A DNA stretch of 64,000 nt from Pseudomonas purpurea (GCF_039908635.1 NZ_CP150918.1:2232001-2296000), one strand, 5' to 3'; positions 26,809 to 37,164 are shown, counted from the stretch's first letter. The notes: generated from the sequence alone by a model not told the origin. Made by a program: numbers and translations.

Positions 26809-27469
26809 TTAAGCCAACAAATCCTCATAAAACGCACCGAACGGACGGGTAGGGTGGGCGATCTGGATTTCGAGGATCCACAAGCCAACGTTCGGGCATG
26901 CCTCGAAGTTGCCCAGGTCGCCTGCACGGTAGATCGCGTGCGGGAAGTCGCTGACCCGGTGGCCCTTGATATCCAGGTTAAGCACCCAGCCCAGCGCTTT
27001 CGCCTGTTCGTCGGCGTAGCGATACAGGTCGGGGCCGGCAACCTGATGGGTGCGCCAGTAATCATGGACGCGATCAAACAGGGTTTTTGCCGCCGCTGCG
27101 CATGCGATCATCTCCGGGTCGTGACCGGTGGTGTAGGTTGCACCGCAATCCCCTTCATGACGGTCCCAGACCACGCCCAGGTCGATAAAGAAAATATCGT
27201 TCTCGCCCAGCATCGGGTCGCCGTCGGAACGTTCCTTGAAGGTTTTCAGGGTGTTTTCGCCGAAGCGGATCAGCGCAGGATGCCAGATGCGGTCCATGCC
27301 CAGTTCATTGAGGACCTCCAGGGCCCATGGCGCGGGCTTCGGACTCCAGTTGCCCGGGTTTGATGCGCTGGGCCATTTCGTCGATGGCTTCCCAGGTTTT
27401 GTGTTTGGCGTGGAGCATGCCTTCCAGGCTGTAGGCCAATCCGACCGCTTCTTTTTGTATGACACTCAT
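26809..27469 (-). pseudogene. M24-family metallopeptidase (Xaa-Pro aminopeptidase-like), frameshifted
   Basis: From the ATG at 27469 the frame reads MSVIQKEAVGLAYSLEGMLHA and runs to ..ESEARAMG, then breaks; the remainder (LEVLNELGMDRIWHP to FYEDLLA) is in another frame. Removing one G of GGG at 27321-27323 (an extra C after GGCC on the coding strand) restores a 219-residue protein. The pita-bread fold is indicated by FFIDLGVVWDRHEGDCGATYTTG (metal-binding Asp) and by HRVSDFPHAIYR. It is short for an aminopeptidase P because it lacks the N-terminal domain, as in several M24 paralogues. Substrate unknown. A frame that starts at 27465 is the shifted one and begins with low-complexity nonsense. 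Confidence 0.85.
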
Positions 27470-27652
27470 TCATCAGGTCTCGGTGGTTTTCATGAGCTTC
27501 GCTATGTAGCTATCTATATAGCGATGAAGGGTGGCCGGATGCAATCGTTGTGTGCTGCGCTGTGCGTGAAACAAAAAGTGCGGCGAACATGGCGTCCCGG
27601 TCTTGCGGCCTTATAATGCCTGCCTTTGCGTTGATCAGCAGGCTGTTACTCC

Positions 27653-28507
27653 TTGGCAAATATAGATAACCCGGCCGCCGAAATGGCGGCCGACGGCTTT
27701 TTTCGGGTCGCTCTGGGCGTTGAATACAAAGGCTCGCGCTACTGCGGCTGGCAACGTCAGGCGTCCGGCGTGCCAACCGTGCAGCAAACCCTTGAGCAAG
27801 CCTTGTCCAAAGTGGCCGATTCGCCGGTGTCCGTGCATTGCGCGGGCCGCACCGATGCGGGCGTGCATGCGTGCGGCCAGGTGGTGCATTTCGACACCCA
27901 GGTCGACCGCTCGCTCAAGGCCTGGGTCATGGGCGCCAATATCAACTTGCCCCATGACATCAGCGTCAGTTGGGCCAAGGTCATGCCCGCGCATTTCCAT
28001 GCGCGTTTCAAGGCCATCGCCCGGCGCTATCGTTACGTGATCTACAACGATCAGATCCGTCCTGCGCACCTCAACGAAGAAGTGACCTGGAATCATCGCC
28101 CCCTCGACGTGCAACGCATGTCCGAGGCGGCCCAGCACTTGCTGGGCACTCACGATTTCAGTGCATTCCGCGCCGGTCAGTGCCAGGCCAAGTCGCCGAT
28201 CAAGGAAATCCACCACCTGCGCGTCACCCGGCACGGCAAGATGATCGTGCTGGATATTCGTGCCAGTGCGTTCCTGCACCACATGGTGCGCAACATCGCC
28301 GGGGTGTTGATGACCATCGGTGCGGGCGAGCGTCCGGTGGAGTGGGCCAGGGACGTGCTGGAGAGCCGGGCTCGCCGCTCGGGCGGGGTGACGGCCCATC
28401 CGTTTGGCTTGTACCTGGTGCAGGTCGAGTACCATGACGAATTCCAGTTGCCGGAGCGTTATGTCGGTCCGCATTTCCTGACAGGGTTCACGGAACTTGA
28501 CGGCTGA
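27653..28507 (+). CDS. truA: tRNA pseudouridine(38-40) synthase
   Basis: A 284-residue enzyme that converts uridines 38-40 of the tRNA anticodon stem to pseudouridine. The catalytic aspartate sits in CAGRTDAGVHACGQ (about residue 65), with LGVEYKGSRYCGWQRQ at the start of the fold and FLHHMVRNIAGVL near residue 205. The most likely start is a TTG (MANIDNPAAEMAADG); an in-frame ATG ten codons later is the alternative. It lies in the usual pseudomonad order after fimV, although a divergent M24 gene intervenes here. Confidence 0.95.
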   Translation: MANIDNPAAEMAADGFFRVALGVEYKGSRYCGWQRQASGVPTVQQTLEQALSKVADSPVSVHCAGRTDAGVHACGQVVHFDTQVDRSLKAWVMGANINLPHDISVSWAKVMPAHFHARFKAIARRYRYVIYNDQIRPAHLNEEVTWNHRPLDVQRMSEAAQHLLGTHDFSAFRAGQCQAKSPIKEIHHLRVTRHGKMIVLDIRASAFLHHMVRNIAGVLMTIGAGERPVEWARDVLESRARRSGGVTAHPFGLYLVQVEYHDEFQLPERYVGPHFLTGFTELDG

Positions 28508-28570
28508 CGCCTTCGAACGCTTTTGTTACCATCCGGGACTTTCCCGGATTTGCCCTGAGGTTCAAACGAC

Positions 28571-29203
28571 ATGCCAGCCGTTCGCAGCAAAATTTGTGGG
28601 ATTACCCGCATAGAGGATGCGCTGGCTGCGGTCGAAGCGGGGGCGGATGCGATTGGTTTTGTGTTTTATGCCAAAAGCCCGCGAGCGGTGACCGTGCAGC
28701 AGGCGCGCGCGATCATCAAGGCGTTGCCGCCGTTCGTGACCACCGTGGGGTTGTTCGTCAACGCCAGCCGTTGCGAGCTGGGTGAGATCCTCGATGCGGT
28801 ACCGCTGGATCTGTTGCAGTTTCATGGCGATGAAAGCCCTGCCGAGTGCGAGGGTTACCATCGTCCGTATATCAAGGCACTGCGGGTCAAGGCCGGTGAC
28901 GATATCGCCGCCAGTTGCAAGGCCTACGCCAGCGCCAGCGGGATTCTGCTCGACACGTATGTCGAGGGTGTTCCCGGTGGTACGGGTGAAGCGTTCGACT
29001 GGTCACTGATTCCGCAAGGGTTGAGCAAGCCGATTATCCTGGCGGGCGGTCTGTCTGCGGACAACGTGGCCGATGCCATCGCCCGGGTTCGCCCCTATGC
29101 GGTTGACGTCAGTGGCGGGGTAGAGCAGAGCAAGGGCATCAAGGATCACGCGAAGATTCGCGCGTTTATGCAAGCTGTACGCGGCGCTGCATCGTCGATG
29201 TGA
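28571..29203 (+). CDS. trpF: Phosphoribosylanthranilate isomerase
   Basis: A 210-residue TIM-barrel enzyme for the third committed step of tryptophan synthesis. It shows [26 protein letters not shown] (catalytic Cys near residue 8), [10 protein letters not shown], and the C-terminal phosphate-binding segment [10 protein letters not shown] with [15 protein letters not shown] (catalytic Asp). It is 63 bases after truA. In pseudomonads trpF is separate from trpB/A and sits here beside accD. Confidence 0.97.
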   Translation: MPAVRSKICGITRIEDALAAVEAGADAIGFVFYAKSPRAVTVQQARAIIKALPPFVTTVGLFVNASRCELGEILDAVPLDLLQFHGDESPAECEGYHRPYIKALRVKAGDDIAASCKAYASASGILLDTYVEGVPGGTGEAFDWSLIPQGLSKPIILAGGLSADNVADAIARVRPYAVDVSGGVEQSKGIKDHAKIRAFMQAVRGAASSM

Positions 29204-29460
29204 CGGCTGGCAGTCTGCCGCCGTCCATAAGTTCACTGTACACAGCAGGCTGGCGCCGCCTTCGGACGGCCGAAACCTAAGTGACAACCGCTCTGTGCGG
29301 GTGTCGGGATGGCTGAGGATGGGTTGCGTTGCAGGCAGGTCACGGCCCCGTGCCGACCGCGGCAGCGAACTCTCATCGCCGCACACATGAATTTAGCTCA
29401 AGGGCATACGCGGGGCCTGGGACCAGAGTGTCCGGGCCGCCGGTACTGGAGAAAGAAAGC

Positions 29461-30381
29461 ATGAGCAACTGGTTAGTAGACAAACTGATCCCTTCGATCA
29501 TGCGTTCCGAGGTGAAGAAGAGCTCGGTGCCTGAAGGTCTGTGGCACAAATGCCCTTCCTGTGAGGCTGTGCTCTATCGTCCGGAACTGGAAAAAACCCT
29601 GGATGTTTGCCCCAAGTGCAACCACCACATGCGCATCGGCGCGCGTGCGCGGATCGACATCTTCCTTGACGCTGAAGGCCGTGCCGAGCTGGGCGCAGAC
29701 CTGGAGCCGGTTGACCGTCTGAAATTCCGTGACGGCAAGAAGTACAAGGACCGCCTGACCGCCGCGCAGAAGCAGACTGGCGAAAAAGACGCCCTGATCT
29801 CCATGAGTGGCACCCTGTTGGGTATGCCGGTCGTGGTGTCGGCGTTCGAGTTCTCCTTCATGGGTGGTTCGATGGGTGCAATCGTCGGTGAGCGCTTCGT
29901 GCGCGCCGCCAACTACGCCCTGGAAAATCGCTGCCCGATGATCTGCTTCGCTGCTTCCGGTGGTGCGCGGATGCAGGAAGCGCTGATCTCGCTGATGCAA
30001 ATGGCCAAGACCTCTGCGGTGCTGGCGCGTTTGCGCGAAGAAGGCATTCCGTTCATCTCCGTGCTGACCGACCCGGTCTACGGCGGCGTTTCCGCCAGTC
30101 TGGCGATGCTGGGTGACGTGATCGTTGGCGAGCCAAAGGCTCTGATCGGTTTTGCAGGTCCGCGTGTGATCGAGCAGACCGTGCGTGAAAAACTGCCGGA
30201 AGGCTTCCAGCGCAGCGAGTTCCTGCTGGAGCACGGTGCGATCGACATGATCATTGCACGTCATGAGCTGCGTCCGCGCCTGGGTAACCTGCTGGCTCAA
30301 CTGATGGGGTTGCCGACGCCTGAGTTCGTGGCTGCGCCAATCGAGCCGATCGTGGTTCCGCCGGTCCCTGCAAACCTATGA
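29461..30381 (+). CDS. accD: Acetyl-CoA carboxylase carboxyltransferase beta subunit
   Basis: A 306-residue subunit that, with AccA, transfers CO2 from biotin to acetyl-CoA, the committed step of fatty-acid synthesis. A four-Cys zinc ribbon is present at about residues 27-49 (CPSCEAVLY and CPKCNHHM), followed by the crotonase-like core ([32 protein letters not shown]). I chose the ATG at 29461 ([12 protein letters not shown], preceded by GGAGAAAG); a longer upstream frame is not supported. The stop overlaps the folC start by four bases. Confidence 0.97.
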   Translation: MSNWLVDKLIPSIMRSEVKKSSVPEGLWHKCPSCEAVLYRPELEKTLDVCPKCNHHMRIGARARIDIFLDAEGRAELGADLEPVDRLKFRDGKKYKDRLTAAQKQTGEKDALISMSGTLLGMPVVVSAFEFSFMGGSMGAIVGERFVRAANYALENRCPMICFAASGGARMQEALISLMQMAKTSAVLARLREEGIPFISVLTDPVYGGVSASLAMLGDVIVGEPKALIGFAGPRVIEQTVREKLPEGFQRSEFLLEHGAIDMIIARHELRPRLGNLLAQLMGLPTPEFVAAPIEPIVVPPVPANL

Positions 30382-31685
30382 CCGAGCGCACCCTTGGCGA
30401 GTGGCTCGCCTACCTGGAACAGTTGCATCCATCGGCCATCGACATGGGGCTGGAGCGTTCGCAACAGGTAGCGTCCCGTATGGGGCTGGGCAAGCCGGCG
30501 CCTCGGGTGATTACGGTCACCGGCACCAACGGCAAGGGTTCTACCTGTGCGTTCGTGGCTTCGTTGCTGCGGGCGCAAGGGCTCAAGGTGGGTGTCTACA
30601 GTTCTCCGCACTTGCTGCGTTACAACGAGCGAGTGCAGGTCAATGGTGTCGAGGCGACCGACGCCGAGCTGTGTGACGCCTTTATCGCGGTTGAAGTCGG
30701 CCGTGGCGACACGTCCTTGACCTACTTCGAAATGGGCACGCTTGCGGCGTTCTGGCTGTTTCAGCAGTCCGGGCTCGATGCGGTGGTGCTGGAAGTCGGG
30801 CTGGGTGGGCGCCTGGACACGGTCAACGTGGTCGATGCCGACATGGCGCTGGTCACCAGCATTGGAGTCGATCACGCGGATTACCTGGGTGATACCCGTG
30901 AGTCCGTGGCCTACGAAAAAGCCGGTATTTTCCGTCAGGGCGCGCCCGCGCTCTGCGGTGATCTCAATCCCCCGCAACCGCTGCTGGACAAGGCTCGCGA
31001 GCTCAATTGTCCGTTCTTCCTGCGCGGTCGCGATTTCGATTTGGGCATCACCGAGCAGAACTGGCAATGGCGCGGAGTCGATGGGCAAGGGCGCGAGCTT
31101 GAGCTGCACGATTTGCCGTTGCTCGATCTGCCGATGGAAAACGCTTCCCTGGCCCTTCAGGCTTATGCGCTGCTGGGCTTGCCGTGGCAGGCCGATACGA
31201 TTGTCGAGGCCTTGAAAGCGACCGCCGTGGTCGGGCGTCTTGATCGTCGTCAGTTCAACTGGCAGGGCAAGCGTCTGAACCTGATGCTGGATGTGGGGCA
31301 TAACCCCCATGCTGCGCAGTATTTGGCGCAGCGTCTGGCGCACCGGCCGCTGGTGGGCAAGCGCCTGGCGGTGTTCGGTTTGCTGGCCGACAAGGATTTA
31401 GGCGGTGTGGTGGCTGAGTTGAGTGCTAGTGTCCAGCACTGGGCGGTTGCCCCGCTCGATTCCGCTCGCGCTCGTCCGGTAGCTGATTTGCAGGGTGCCT
31501 TGCAGAACCTTGGGGCGTCGGTGACGTCCTATGCAAGCGTTGCGGCGGCCCTTGAAGGGCAGTGCGTGCTGGCGACAGCCGAGGATGAAATCCTGCTGTT
31601 CGGATCATTTTATTGTGTTGCCGAGGCGCTCGAGTGGTTGGCTCGGCGCTCCACGGAGGAGGCTGCAAATGGCTTTGCTGGATAA
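30378..31685 (+). CDS. folC: Bifunctional dihydrofolate synthase/folylpolyglutamate synthase
   Basis: A 435-residue Mur-ligase-family enzyme that makes dihydrofolate and adds glutamate tails. It shows the P-loop [13 protein letters not shown] (about residues 50-62), the omega-loop [29 protein letters not shown], and [13 protein letters not shown]. Its ATG overlaps the accD stop (ATGA), and its 3-prime end overlaps the next gene by 17 bases. The order accD-folC-SPOR-cvpA-purF is widely conserved in gamma-proteobacteria. Confidence 0.97.
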   Translation: MTERTLGEWLAYLEQLHPSAIDMGLERSQQVASRMGLGKPAPRVITVTGTNGKGSTCAFVASLLRAQGLKVGVYSSPHLLRYNERVQVNGVEATDAELCDAFIAVEVGRGDTSLTYFEMGTLAAFWLFQQSGLDAVVLEVGLGGRLDTVNVVDADMALVTSIGVDHADYLGDTRESVAYEKAGIFRQGAPALCGDLNPPQPLLDKARELNCPFFLRGRDFDLGITEQNWQWRGVDGQGRELELHDLPLLDLPMENASLALQAYALLGLPWQADTIVEALKATAVVGRLDRRQFNWQGKRLNLMLDVGHNPHAAQYLAQRLAHRPLVGKRLAVFGLLADKDLGGVVAELSASVQHWAVAPLDSARARPVADLQGALQNLGASVTSYASVAAALEGQCVLATAEDEILLFGSFYCVAEALEWLARRSTEEAANGFAG

Positions 31686-32340
31686 CGCGTACAAGCAGCG
31701 CATGGTCGGGGCTCTGGTTCTGGTGGCGTTGGCGGTGATTTTCCTGCCGATGCTGTTTACCCGTGAGGATGAGCAGCGCCAGATCAGTGTCCAGGCACCT
31801 GCCGCGCCACAAGCGCCGGCGATGGCGCAAGTTCAGGTTGAACCGGTGATCGTGCCCGAGCCGCAAGCCTTGCCTCAGGAGCCAATTCCCAGCGATGACG
31901 AAGTTGCTCAGCAAGTAGTGCCGGCCGCACCTGTTGCGCCGAGTGTGCCGGTTGCTCCGGTCCCTGTCCCTGTCCCGGCGCCGGTGGTTGTCAGCAAGCC
32001 GGTTGCGCCACCTCCTGCTCCCAAGCCTGCACCGGTGCAACCGGTTGCAGTGGCGCCGAGCAAGCCGGACGTGACTCAGCGTCGTGTCGATGCCAATGGT
32101 TTGTCGGTCAGTTGGTCGGTGCAGTTGGCGAGTCTGTCGAGCCGCGAAAGCGCCGAAAGCTTGCAAAAGACCCTGCGCAGCCAAGGCTACAACGCCTATA
32201 TTCGCTCGGCTGAAGGCAAGAATCGGGTGTTTGTCGGGCCGCTGATCGAGCGCGCCGAAGCAGATCGCCTGCGTGATTTGCTGGGTCGTCAGCAAAACCT
32301 TAAGGGCTTTGTCGTGCGCTTTCAGCCTGAGCGCGGTTAA
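31669..32340 (+). CDS. SPOR-domain inner-membrane protein (DedD-like)
   Basis: A 223-residue bitopic protein: one membrane helix at about residues 11-27 (MVGALVLVALAVIFLPMLF), a Pro/Ala/Val-rich periplasmic linker of about 110 residues, and a C-terminal SPOR domain (about 143-218: WSVQLASLSSRESAESLQKTL, NRVFVGPLIERAEADRL) that binds denuded glycan at the division septum. The start at 31669 has GGAGG in front and overlaps the folC end. Position between folC and cvpA matches E. coli dedD. Confidence 0.9.
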   Translation: MALLDNAYKQRMVGALVLVALAVIFLPMLFTREDEQRQISVQAPAAPQAPAMAQVQVEPVIVPEPQALPQEPIPSDDEVAQQVVPAAPVAPSVPVAPVPVPVPAPVVVSKPVAPPPAPKPAPVQPVAVAPSKPDVTQRRVDANGLSVSWSVQLASLSSRESAESLQKTLRSQGYNAYIRSAEGKNRVFVGPLIERAEADRLRDLLGRQQNLKGFVVRFQPERG

Positions 32341-32438
32341 TCCCAAGCGATTGATTTCAAAAGCACTGACAATCGCAGCTTACCGACAGCCATGGGCTCT
32401 GCTAAAATGCGCCGCCTTATCCGTCTGTAGGCTGCACT

Positions 32439-32999
32439 GTGCCATTTACCTGGGTTGACTGGGCGATCGTTGCTATCGTCGCCATCTCTGCTTTGATCAG
32501 TCTGAGCCGCGGCTTCGTCAAGGAAGCACTATCGCTGGTGACCTGGATCATCGCAGGAGTCGTCGCCTGGATGTTCGGTGGCTCATTGTCCGAGTACCTC
32601 GCCGGATACATCGAAACACCGTCGGCTCGCGTGATCGCGGGCTGTGCCATCATGTTTGTCGCCACCTTAGTGGTAGGCGCAATGATCAATTATCTTATCG
32701 GCGAGTTGGTTCGCGTTACCGGGCTATCCGGGACCGATCGATTCCTCGGCATGGCCTTTGGCGCCGCGCGTGGCGTGTTGCTGGTGGTCGTGGCGGTCGG
32801 GCTGTTGAGCCTGGGGCCGGTACAGCAGGACGGGTGGTGGAAAGACTCACAGCTCGTGCCAAAATTTCTATTGGTTGCAGATTGGTCCAAAAACCTGATT
32901 CTGGGTTGGAGCAGTCAGTGGCTTGCCAGCGGTATCAGCGTACCCGCTGATATACCGTTCAAGGAGCATCTCTTGCCGACGGCCAAAACGCCTCAGTGA
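32439..32999 (+). CDS. cvpA: CvpA-family membrane protein
   Basis: A 186-residue protein with four predicted membrane helices (starting at about residues 5, 30, 63 and 102), beginning MPFTWVDWAIVAIVAISALISLSRGF, as in CvpA. The start is a GTG; a possible -10 box TAAAAT lies about 30 bases upstream. CvpA was named for colicin V production and has been tied to envelope homeostasis; the molecular role is not settled. It precedes purF, as usual. Confidence 0.92.
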   Translation: MPFTWVDWAIVAIVAISALISLSRGFVKEALSLVTWIIAGVVAWMFGGSLSEYLAGYIETPSARVIAGCAIMFVATLVVGAMINYLIGELVRVTGLSGTDRFLGMAFGAARGVLLVVVAVGLLSLGPVQQDGWWKDSQLVPKFLLVADWSKNLILGWSSQWLASGISVPADIPFKEHLLPTAKTPQ

Positions 33000-33040
33000 G
33001 ATGTGTTCAGTTCAGATCCATTAAGTAGGGGTTGCGTCGC

Positions 33041-34546
33041 ATGTGTGGCATCGTCGGTATCGTCGGTAAGTCGAACGTCAATCAGGCGCTGTATGACGCG
33101 CTAACCGTCCTCCAGCACCGCGGCCAGGACGCTGCCGGTATCGTGACCAGCCATGATGGCCGGTTGTTCCTGCGCAAGGATAACGGCCTGGTTCGTGACG
33201 TGTTTCAGCAGCGTCACATGCAGCGCCTGGTCGGCCACATGGGCATTGGCCATGTGCGTTACCCGACTGCGGGCAGCTCGACCTCGGCCGAGGCCCAGCC
33301 GTTTTACGTCAACTCGCCGTACGGCATCACGCTGGCACACAACGGCAACCTGACCAATGTTGAGCAACTGGCCAAGGAGATTTACGAATCTGACCTGCGC
33401 CACGTCAACACCAATTCCGATTCCGAAGTACTGCTCAACGTGTTTGCTCACGAGCTGGCCCAGCGCGGCAAGTTGCAGCCGACTGAAGAAGACGTGTTCG
33501 CTGCCGTCACCGACGTGCACAACCGTTGCCGGGGTGGTTACGCAGTCGTGGCGATGGTGACCGGTTACGGCATCGTCGGTTTCCGCGACCCGAACGGCAT
33601 TCGCCCCATTGTGTTCGGCCAGCGTCATACCGACGAAGGTGTCGAGTACATGATCGCCTCTGAAAGCGTGTCCCTGGACGTGCTCGGCTTCACCCTGATC
33701 CGCGACCTGGCGCCGGGCGAAGCGGTCTACATCACTGAAGAGGGCAAGCTGCATACCCGTCAGTGCGCGACCAACCCGAAACTCACGCCTTGCATCTTTG
33801 AACACGTCTACCTGGCGCGTCCGGATTCGATCATCGACGGCGTTTCGGTGTACAAGGCGCGTCTGCGCATGGGTGAGAAGCTCGCCGAGAAGATCCTGCG
33901 CGAGCGTCCAGAGCACGACATCGACGTGGTCATCCCGATTCCGGACACCAGCCGCACTGCGGCGCTGGAACTGGCGAATCACCTGGGCGTGAAGTTCCGC
34001 GAAGGGTTCGTGAAGAACCGCTACATCGGCCGCACCTTCATCATGCCGGGCCAGGCTGCGCGGAAAAAATCCGTACGCCAGAAGCTCAACGCCATCGAGC
34101 TGGAATTCCGCGGCAAGAACGTGATGCTGGTGGACGACTCCATCGTTCGCGGCACCACCTGCAAGCAGATCATTCAAATGGCACGCGAAGCCGGCGCCAA
34201 GAACGTTTACTTCTGCTCGGCGGCACCAGCGGTACGTTACCCGAACGTGTATGGCATCGACATGCCGAGCGCTCATGAGTTGATCGCTCACAATCGTTCG
34301 ACCCAGGATGTGGCTGATCTGATTGGTGCAGACTGGCTGATTTATCAGGACCTGCCGGACCTGATCGAAGCGGTCGGCGGCGGCAAGATCAAGATCGAAA
34401 ACTTCGACTGTGCAGTGTTCGACGGCAAATACGTGACCGGCGACATCGACGAGGCTTACCTGAACAAGATCGAGCAGGCGCGTAACGATGCCTCCAAGGT
34501 CAAGACGCAGGCAGTCAGCGCGATCATTGATCTGTACAACAACTGA
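33041..34546 (+). CDS. purF: Amidophosphoribosyltransferase
   Basis: A 501-residue enzyme for the first committed step of purine synthesis: it hydrolyses glutamine and aminates PRPP. The mature N-terminal nucleophile Cys2 is encoded at once ([17 protein letters not shown]), so I chose 33041 rather than an upstream in-frame ATG. The glutaminase domain covers residues 2-235, and the phosphoribosyltransferase domain includes the PRPP motif [17 protein letters not shown] (about residues 362-378). Confidence 0.97.
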   Translation: MCGIVGIVGKSNVNQALYDALTVLQHRGQDAAGIVTSHDGRLFLRKDNGLVRDVFQQRHMQRLVGHMGIGHVRYPTAGSSTSAEAQPFYVNSPYGITLAHNGNLTNVEQLAKEIYESDLRHVNTNSDSEVLLNVFAHELAQRGKLQPTEEDVFAAVTDVHNRCRGGYAVVAMVTGYGIVGFRDPNGIRPIVFGQRHTDEGVEYMIASESVSLDVLGFTLIRDLAPGEAVYITEEGKLHTRQCATNPKLTPCIFEHVYLARPDSIIDGVSVYKARLRMGEKLAEKILRERPEHDIDVVIPIPDTSRTAALELANHLGVKFREGFVKNRYIGRTFIMPGQAARKKSVRQKLNAIELEFRGKNVMLVDDSIVRGTTCKQIIQMAREAGAKNVYFCSAAPAVRYPNVYGIDMPSAHELIAHNRSTQDVADLIGADWLIYQDLPDLIEAVGGGKIKIENFDCAVFDGKYVTGDIDEAYLNKIEQARNDASKVKTQAVSAIIDLYNN

Positions 34547-34552
34547 GTAATC

Positions 34553-34572
34553 ACCGGCCCTTATGGGCCGGT
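34553..34572 (+). terminator. Hairpin between purF and metZ
   Basis: ACCGGCCC and GGGCCGGT pair around TTAT and are followed only by TTTGCG. It may act as a weak terminator or as an mRNA boundary between purF and metZ. Confidence 0.6.
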
Positions 34573-34611
34573 TTGCGTATATATCCAGAGAAAAAGCAAG
34601 GAGTGGGCAGC

Positions 34612-35824
34612 ATGAGTCAGGATTGGGATGCCGGTCGGCTGGACAGCGACCTCGAGGGCGTAGCGTTCGACACCCTGGCCGTACGTGCCGGTCAGCACCG
34701 TACGCCAGAAGGCGAGCACGGTGATCCGATGTTCTTCACCTCAAGCTATGTGTTCCGTACCGCTGCCGACGCTGCTGCGCGCTTTGCCGGCGAAGTGCCG
34801 GGCAACGTCTACTCGCGTTACACCAACCCGACCGTGCGTGCTTTCGAAGAGCGTATTGCGGCGCTGGAAGGCGCTGAGCAGGCGGTTGCAACCGCGACGG
34901 GCATGGCAGCCATTCTGGCGGTGGTCATGAGCCTGTGCAGCGCTGGCGACCATGTGCTGGTATCGCGCAGTGTGTTCGGCTCGACCATCAGCCTGTTCGA
35001 GAAGTACTTCAAGCGCTTTGGCGTTGAAGTCGACTACGTGCCGCTGGCTGACCTCTCTGGCTGGGACGCTGCGATCAAGGCCAACACCAAATTGTTGTTC
35101 GTTGAGTCGCCGTCCAATCCTCTGGCCGAGCTGGTGGATATCGCAGCGTTGTCGCAGGTGGCGCACGCCAAGGGTGCGATGCTGGTGGTCGACAACTGCT
35201 TCTGCACGCCGGCCTTGCAGCAGCCGTTGAAGCTGGGCGCGGACATCGTGGTGCATTCGGCGACCAAGTTCATTGATGGTCAGGGTCGTTGCCTGGGCGG
35301 TGTGGTGGCGGGTCGCAGTGAGCAGATGAAAGAAGTTGTTGGCTTCTTGCGCACCGCCGGGCCGACCCTGAGTCCGTTCAATGCCTGGATCTTCCTCAAG
35401 GGTCTGGAAACCTTGAATCTGCGCATGAAGGCGCACTGCGCCAATGCTCAGCAGTTGGCTGAGTGGCTGGAGCAGCAGGATGGCATCGAGGCAGTGCATT
35501 ACGCCGGTCTCAAGAGTCATCCGCAGCACGAACTGGCCCAGCGTCAGCAAAAAGGTTTCGGTGCGGTGGTGAGTTTCGAGGTCAGGGGCGGCAAAGCAGG
35601 CGCCTGGCGCTTTATCGATGCGACCCGCCTGATTTCCATCACTGCCAACCTGGGCGACAGCAAAACCACCATCACTCACCCAAGCACCACTTCCCACGGT
35701 CGCCTGGCGCCGCAAGAGCGTGAAGCGGCTGGGATTCGTGACAGCTTGATTCGCATTGCGGTCGGCCCTCGAAGACGTGGCAGACCTGCAAGCCGATCTG
35801 GCGCGCGGGTTGGCGGCGTTGTGA
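34612..35824 (+). pseudogene. metZ: O-succinylhomoserine sulfhydrylase, frameshifted near its 3-prime end
   Basis: MetZ makes homocysteine directly from O-succinylhomoserine and sulfide with PLP. The sequence is a normal Cys/Met metabolism enzyme: [29 protein letters not shown], and the PLP lysine in [17 protein letters not shown] (about residue 212). After [10 protein letters not shown] the expected end ([18 protein letters not shown], stop at 35822-35824) is in another frame, because one extra C is present in CCC at 35766-35768. Without it the protein has 403 residues, the usual length. With it the frame runs on into the next gene. The start at 34612 follows AAGGAGTGGGC. Confidence 0.93.
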
Positions 35825-36597
35825 TCGAGCTGTCCACGCCGACATCCGGCGCCAATGGCCGCGTTGCATTGGTCACGGGTGCCGCTCGCGGCATTGGTTT
35901 GGGTATTGCGGCCTGGCTGATCACGGAAGGTTGGCAGGTTGTGTTGACCGACCTTGATCGCTTGCGTGGCTCGAAAGTGGCGAAGGCGCTTGGCGAGAAC
36001 GCCTGGTTCATCACCATGGATGTTGCGGACGAACAGCAGGTTACCCTCGGGATTGCCGAGGTGCTCGGGCAGTTCGGGCGTCTTGATGCGCTGGTGTGTA
36101 ACGCGGCGGTCGCTGATCCGCACAACATCACACTGGAAAGTCTCGACCTGGCTTACTGGAATCGCGTGCTGGCGGTGAACCTCAGTGGTCCTATGTTGCT
36201 GGCCAAGCACTGCGCACCTTATTTGCGCGCTCATGGCGGTGCCATCGTCAATTTGGCTTCGACTCGTGCCGGTCAGTCGGAGCCCGATACCGAGGCCTAT
36301 GCGGCGAGCAAGGGCGGGTTGTTAGCCCTGACCCACGCCTTGGCGATCAGTCTGGGGCCGGAGATCAGGGTCAATGCCGTCAGCCCGGGCTGGATCGATG
36401 CGCGTGATCCTTCGGCGCGGCGTGCCGAACCCTTGAGCGAGGCCGATCATGCTCAGCACCCGGCGGGCAGGGTAGGGGCGGTCGAGGATGTGGCGGCGAT
36501 GGTGGCTTGGCTGCTGTCCAGGAATGCCGGGTTTGTCACCGGGCAGGAATTTGTGGTTGATGGTGGCATGACCAAGAAAATGGTCTACGCGCAGTGA
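35821..36597 (+). CDS. Short-chain dehydrogenase/reductase
   Basis: A 258-residue SDR oxidoreductase. Motifs are the NAD(P)-binding [13 protein letters not shown] (about residues 17-29), LVCNAA, the catalytic Ser in LASTRAGQ and the YAASKGG motif (Tyr/Lys, about residues 160-166), then VNAVSPGWI. The start is a GTG whose bases overlap the restored metZ stop (GTGA), implying coupling. An apparent single frame joining it to metZ is a product of the frameshift. In pseudomonads this gene regularly follows metZ; its substrate is unknown. Confidence 0.88.
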   Translation: MIELSTPTSGANGRVALVTGAARGIGLGIAAWLITEGWQVVLTDLDRLRGSKVAKALGENAWFITMDVADEQQVTLGIAEVLGQFGRLDALVCNAAVADPHNITLESLDLAYWNRVLAVNLSGPMLLAKHCAPYLRAHGGAIVNLASTRAGQSEPDTEAYAASKGGLLALTHALAISLGPEIRVNAVSPGWIDARDPSARRAEPLSEADHAQHPAGRVGAVEDVAAMVAWLLSRNAGFVTGQEFVVDGGMTKKMVYAQ

Positions 36598-36734
36598 AAG
36601 GTCGCTTCACGCTGCAAGCTGCAAACGGTCAGTAAAAGCAGGTGGGTGTCTTGCTTGCCTGCGCGAAGTGCTTTTGCTTCTCGCTGGAAGCTTGTCGCCA
36701 AAAGCTGTTTTTGAAAAAAACTCTAACGCTGCTA

Positions 36735-36763
36735 TTGACTTAGCTTCGGTATCTGCGTAAATT
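36735..36763 (+). promoter_or_regulatory. Promoter of the tRNA-Val/Asp/Asp cluster
   Basis: TTGACT (36735-36740) and TAAATT (36758-36763) are 17 bases apart, with TCGCGGCC as a G+C-rich discriminator just after, resembling stringent stable-RNA promoters. The first tRNA starts at 36786. Confidence 0.75.
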
Positions 36764-36785
36764 TCGCGGCCTCGGAGAAGCAAAC

Positions 36786-36861
36786 GGGTGATTAGCTCAG
36801 CTGGGAGAGCGTCTGCCTTACAAGCAGAATGTCGGCGGTTCGATCCCGTCATCACCCACCA
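36786..36861 (+). tRNA. tRNA-Val (anticodon TAC)
   Basis: A 76-base tRNA with acceptor GGGTGAT/ATCACCC, anticodon stem TCTGC/GCAGA around CTTACAA (anticodon TAC), T-arm GGTTCGATCCC and encoded CCA. Confidence 0.97.
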
Positions 36862-36917
36862 CTTCTTGAGAGTCTTGCGAAAGCAAGATGGAAGCTGTCA
36901 AAAGCCTCCACCGACGC

Positions 36918-36994
36918 GCAGCGGTAGTTCAGTCGGTTAGAATACCGGCCTGTCACGCCGGGGGTCGCGGGTTCGAGTCCCGTCCGCTGCGCCA
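36918..36994 (+). tRNA. tRNA-Asp (anticodon GTC), copy 1
   Basis: A 77-base tRNA with acceptor GCAGCGG/CCGCTGC, anticodon stem CCGGC/GCCGG around CTGTCAC (anticodon GTC) and GCCA at the 3-prime end. Identical to the copy 170 bases downstream. Confidence 0.97.
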
Positions 36995-37087
36995 TATTTT
37001 CCGAGTCAGGTATTCCTGGTTCGAGATTGAAAAGCCTCGAAGCTTTGCAATCAGACGAGTTAATTGGGCGAAAGTCCAAAGCGATAC

Positions 37088-37164
37088 GCAGCGGTAGTTC
37101 AGTCGGTTAGAATACCGGCCTGTCACGCCGGGGGTCGCGGGTTCGAGTCCCGTCCGCTGCGCCA
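37088..37164 (+). tRNA. tRNA-Asp (anticodon GTC), copy 2
   Basis: Identical to the tRNA at 36918-36994. The spacers before the two copies differ, so only the tRNA itself (plus a few flanking bases) appears duplicated or conserved. Confidence 0.97.

Noticed and set aside
34573-36597. Bifunctional sulfhydrylase-dehydrogenase fusion
   Set aside because: The join is out of frame relative to both families; one extra C explains it.
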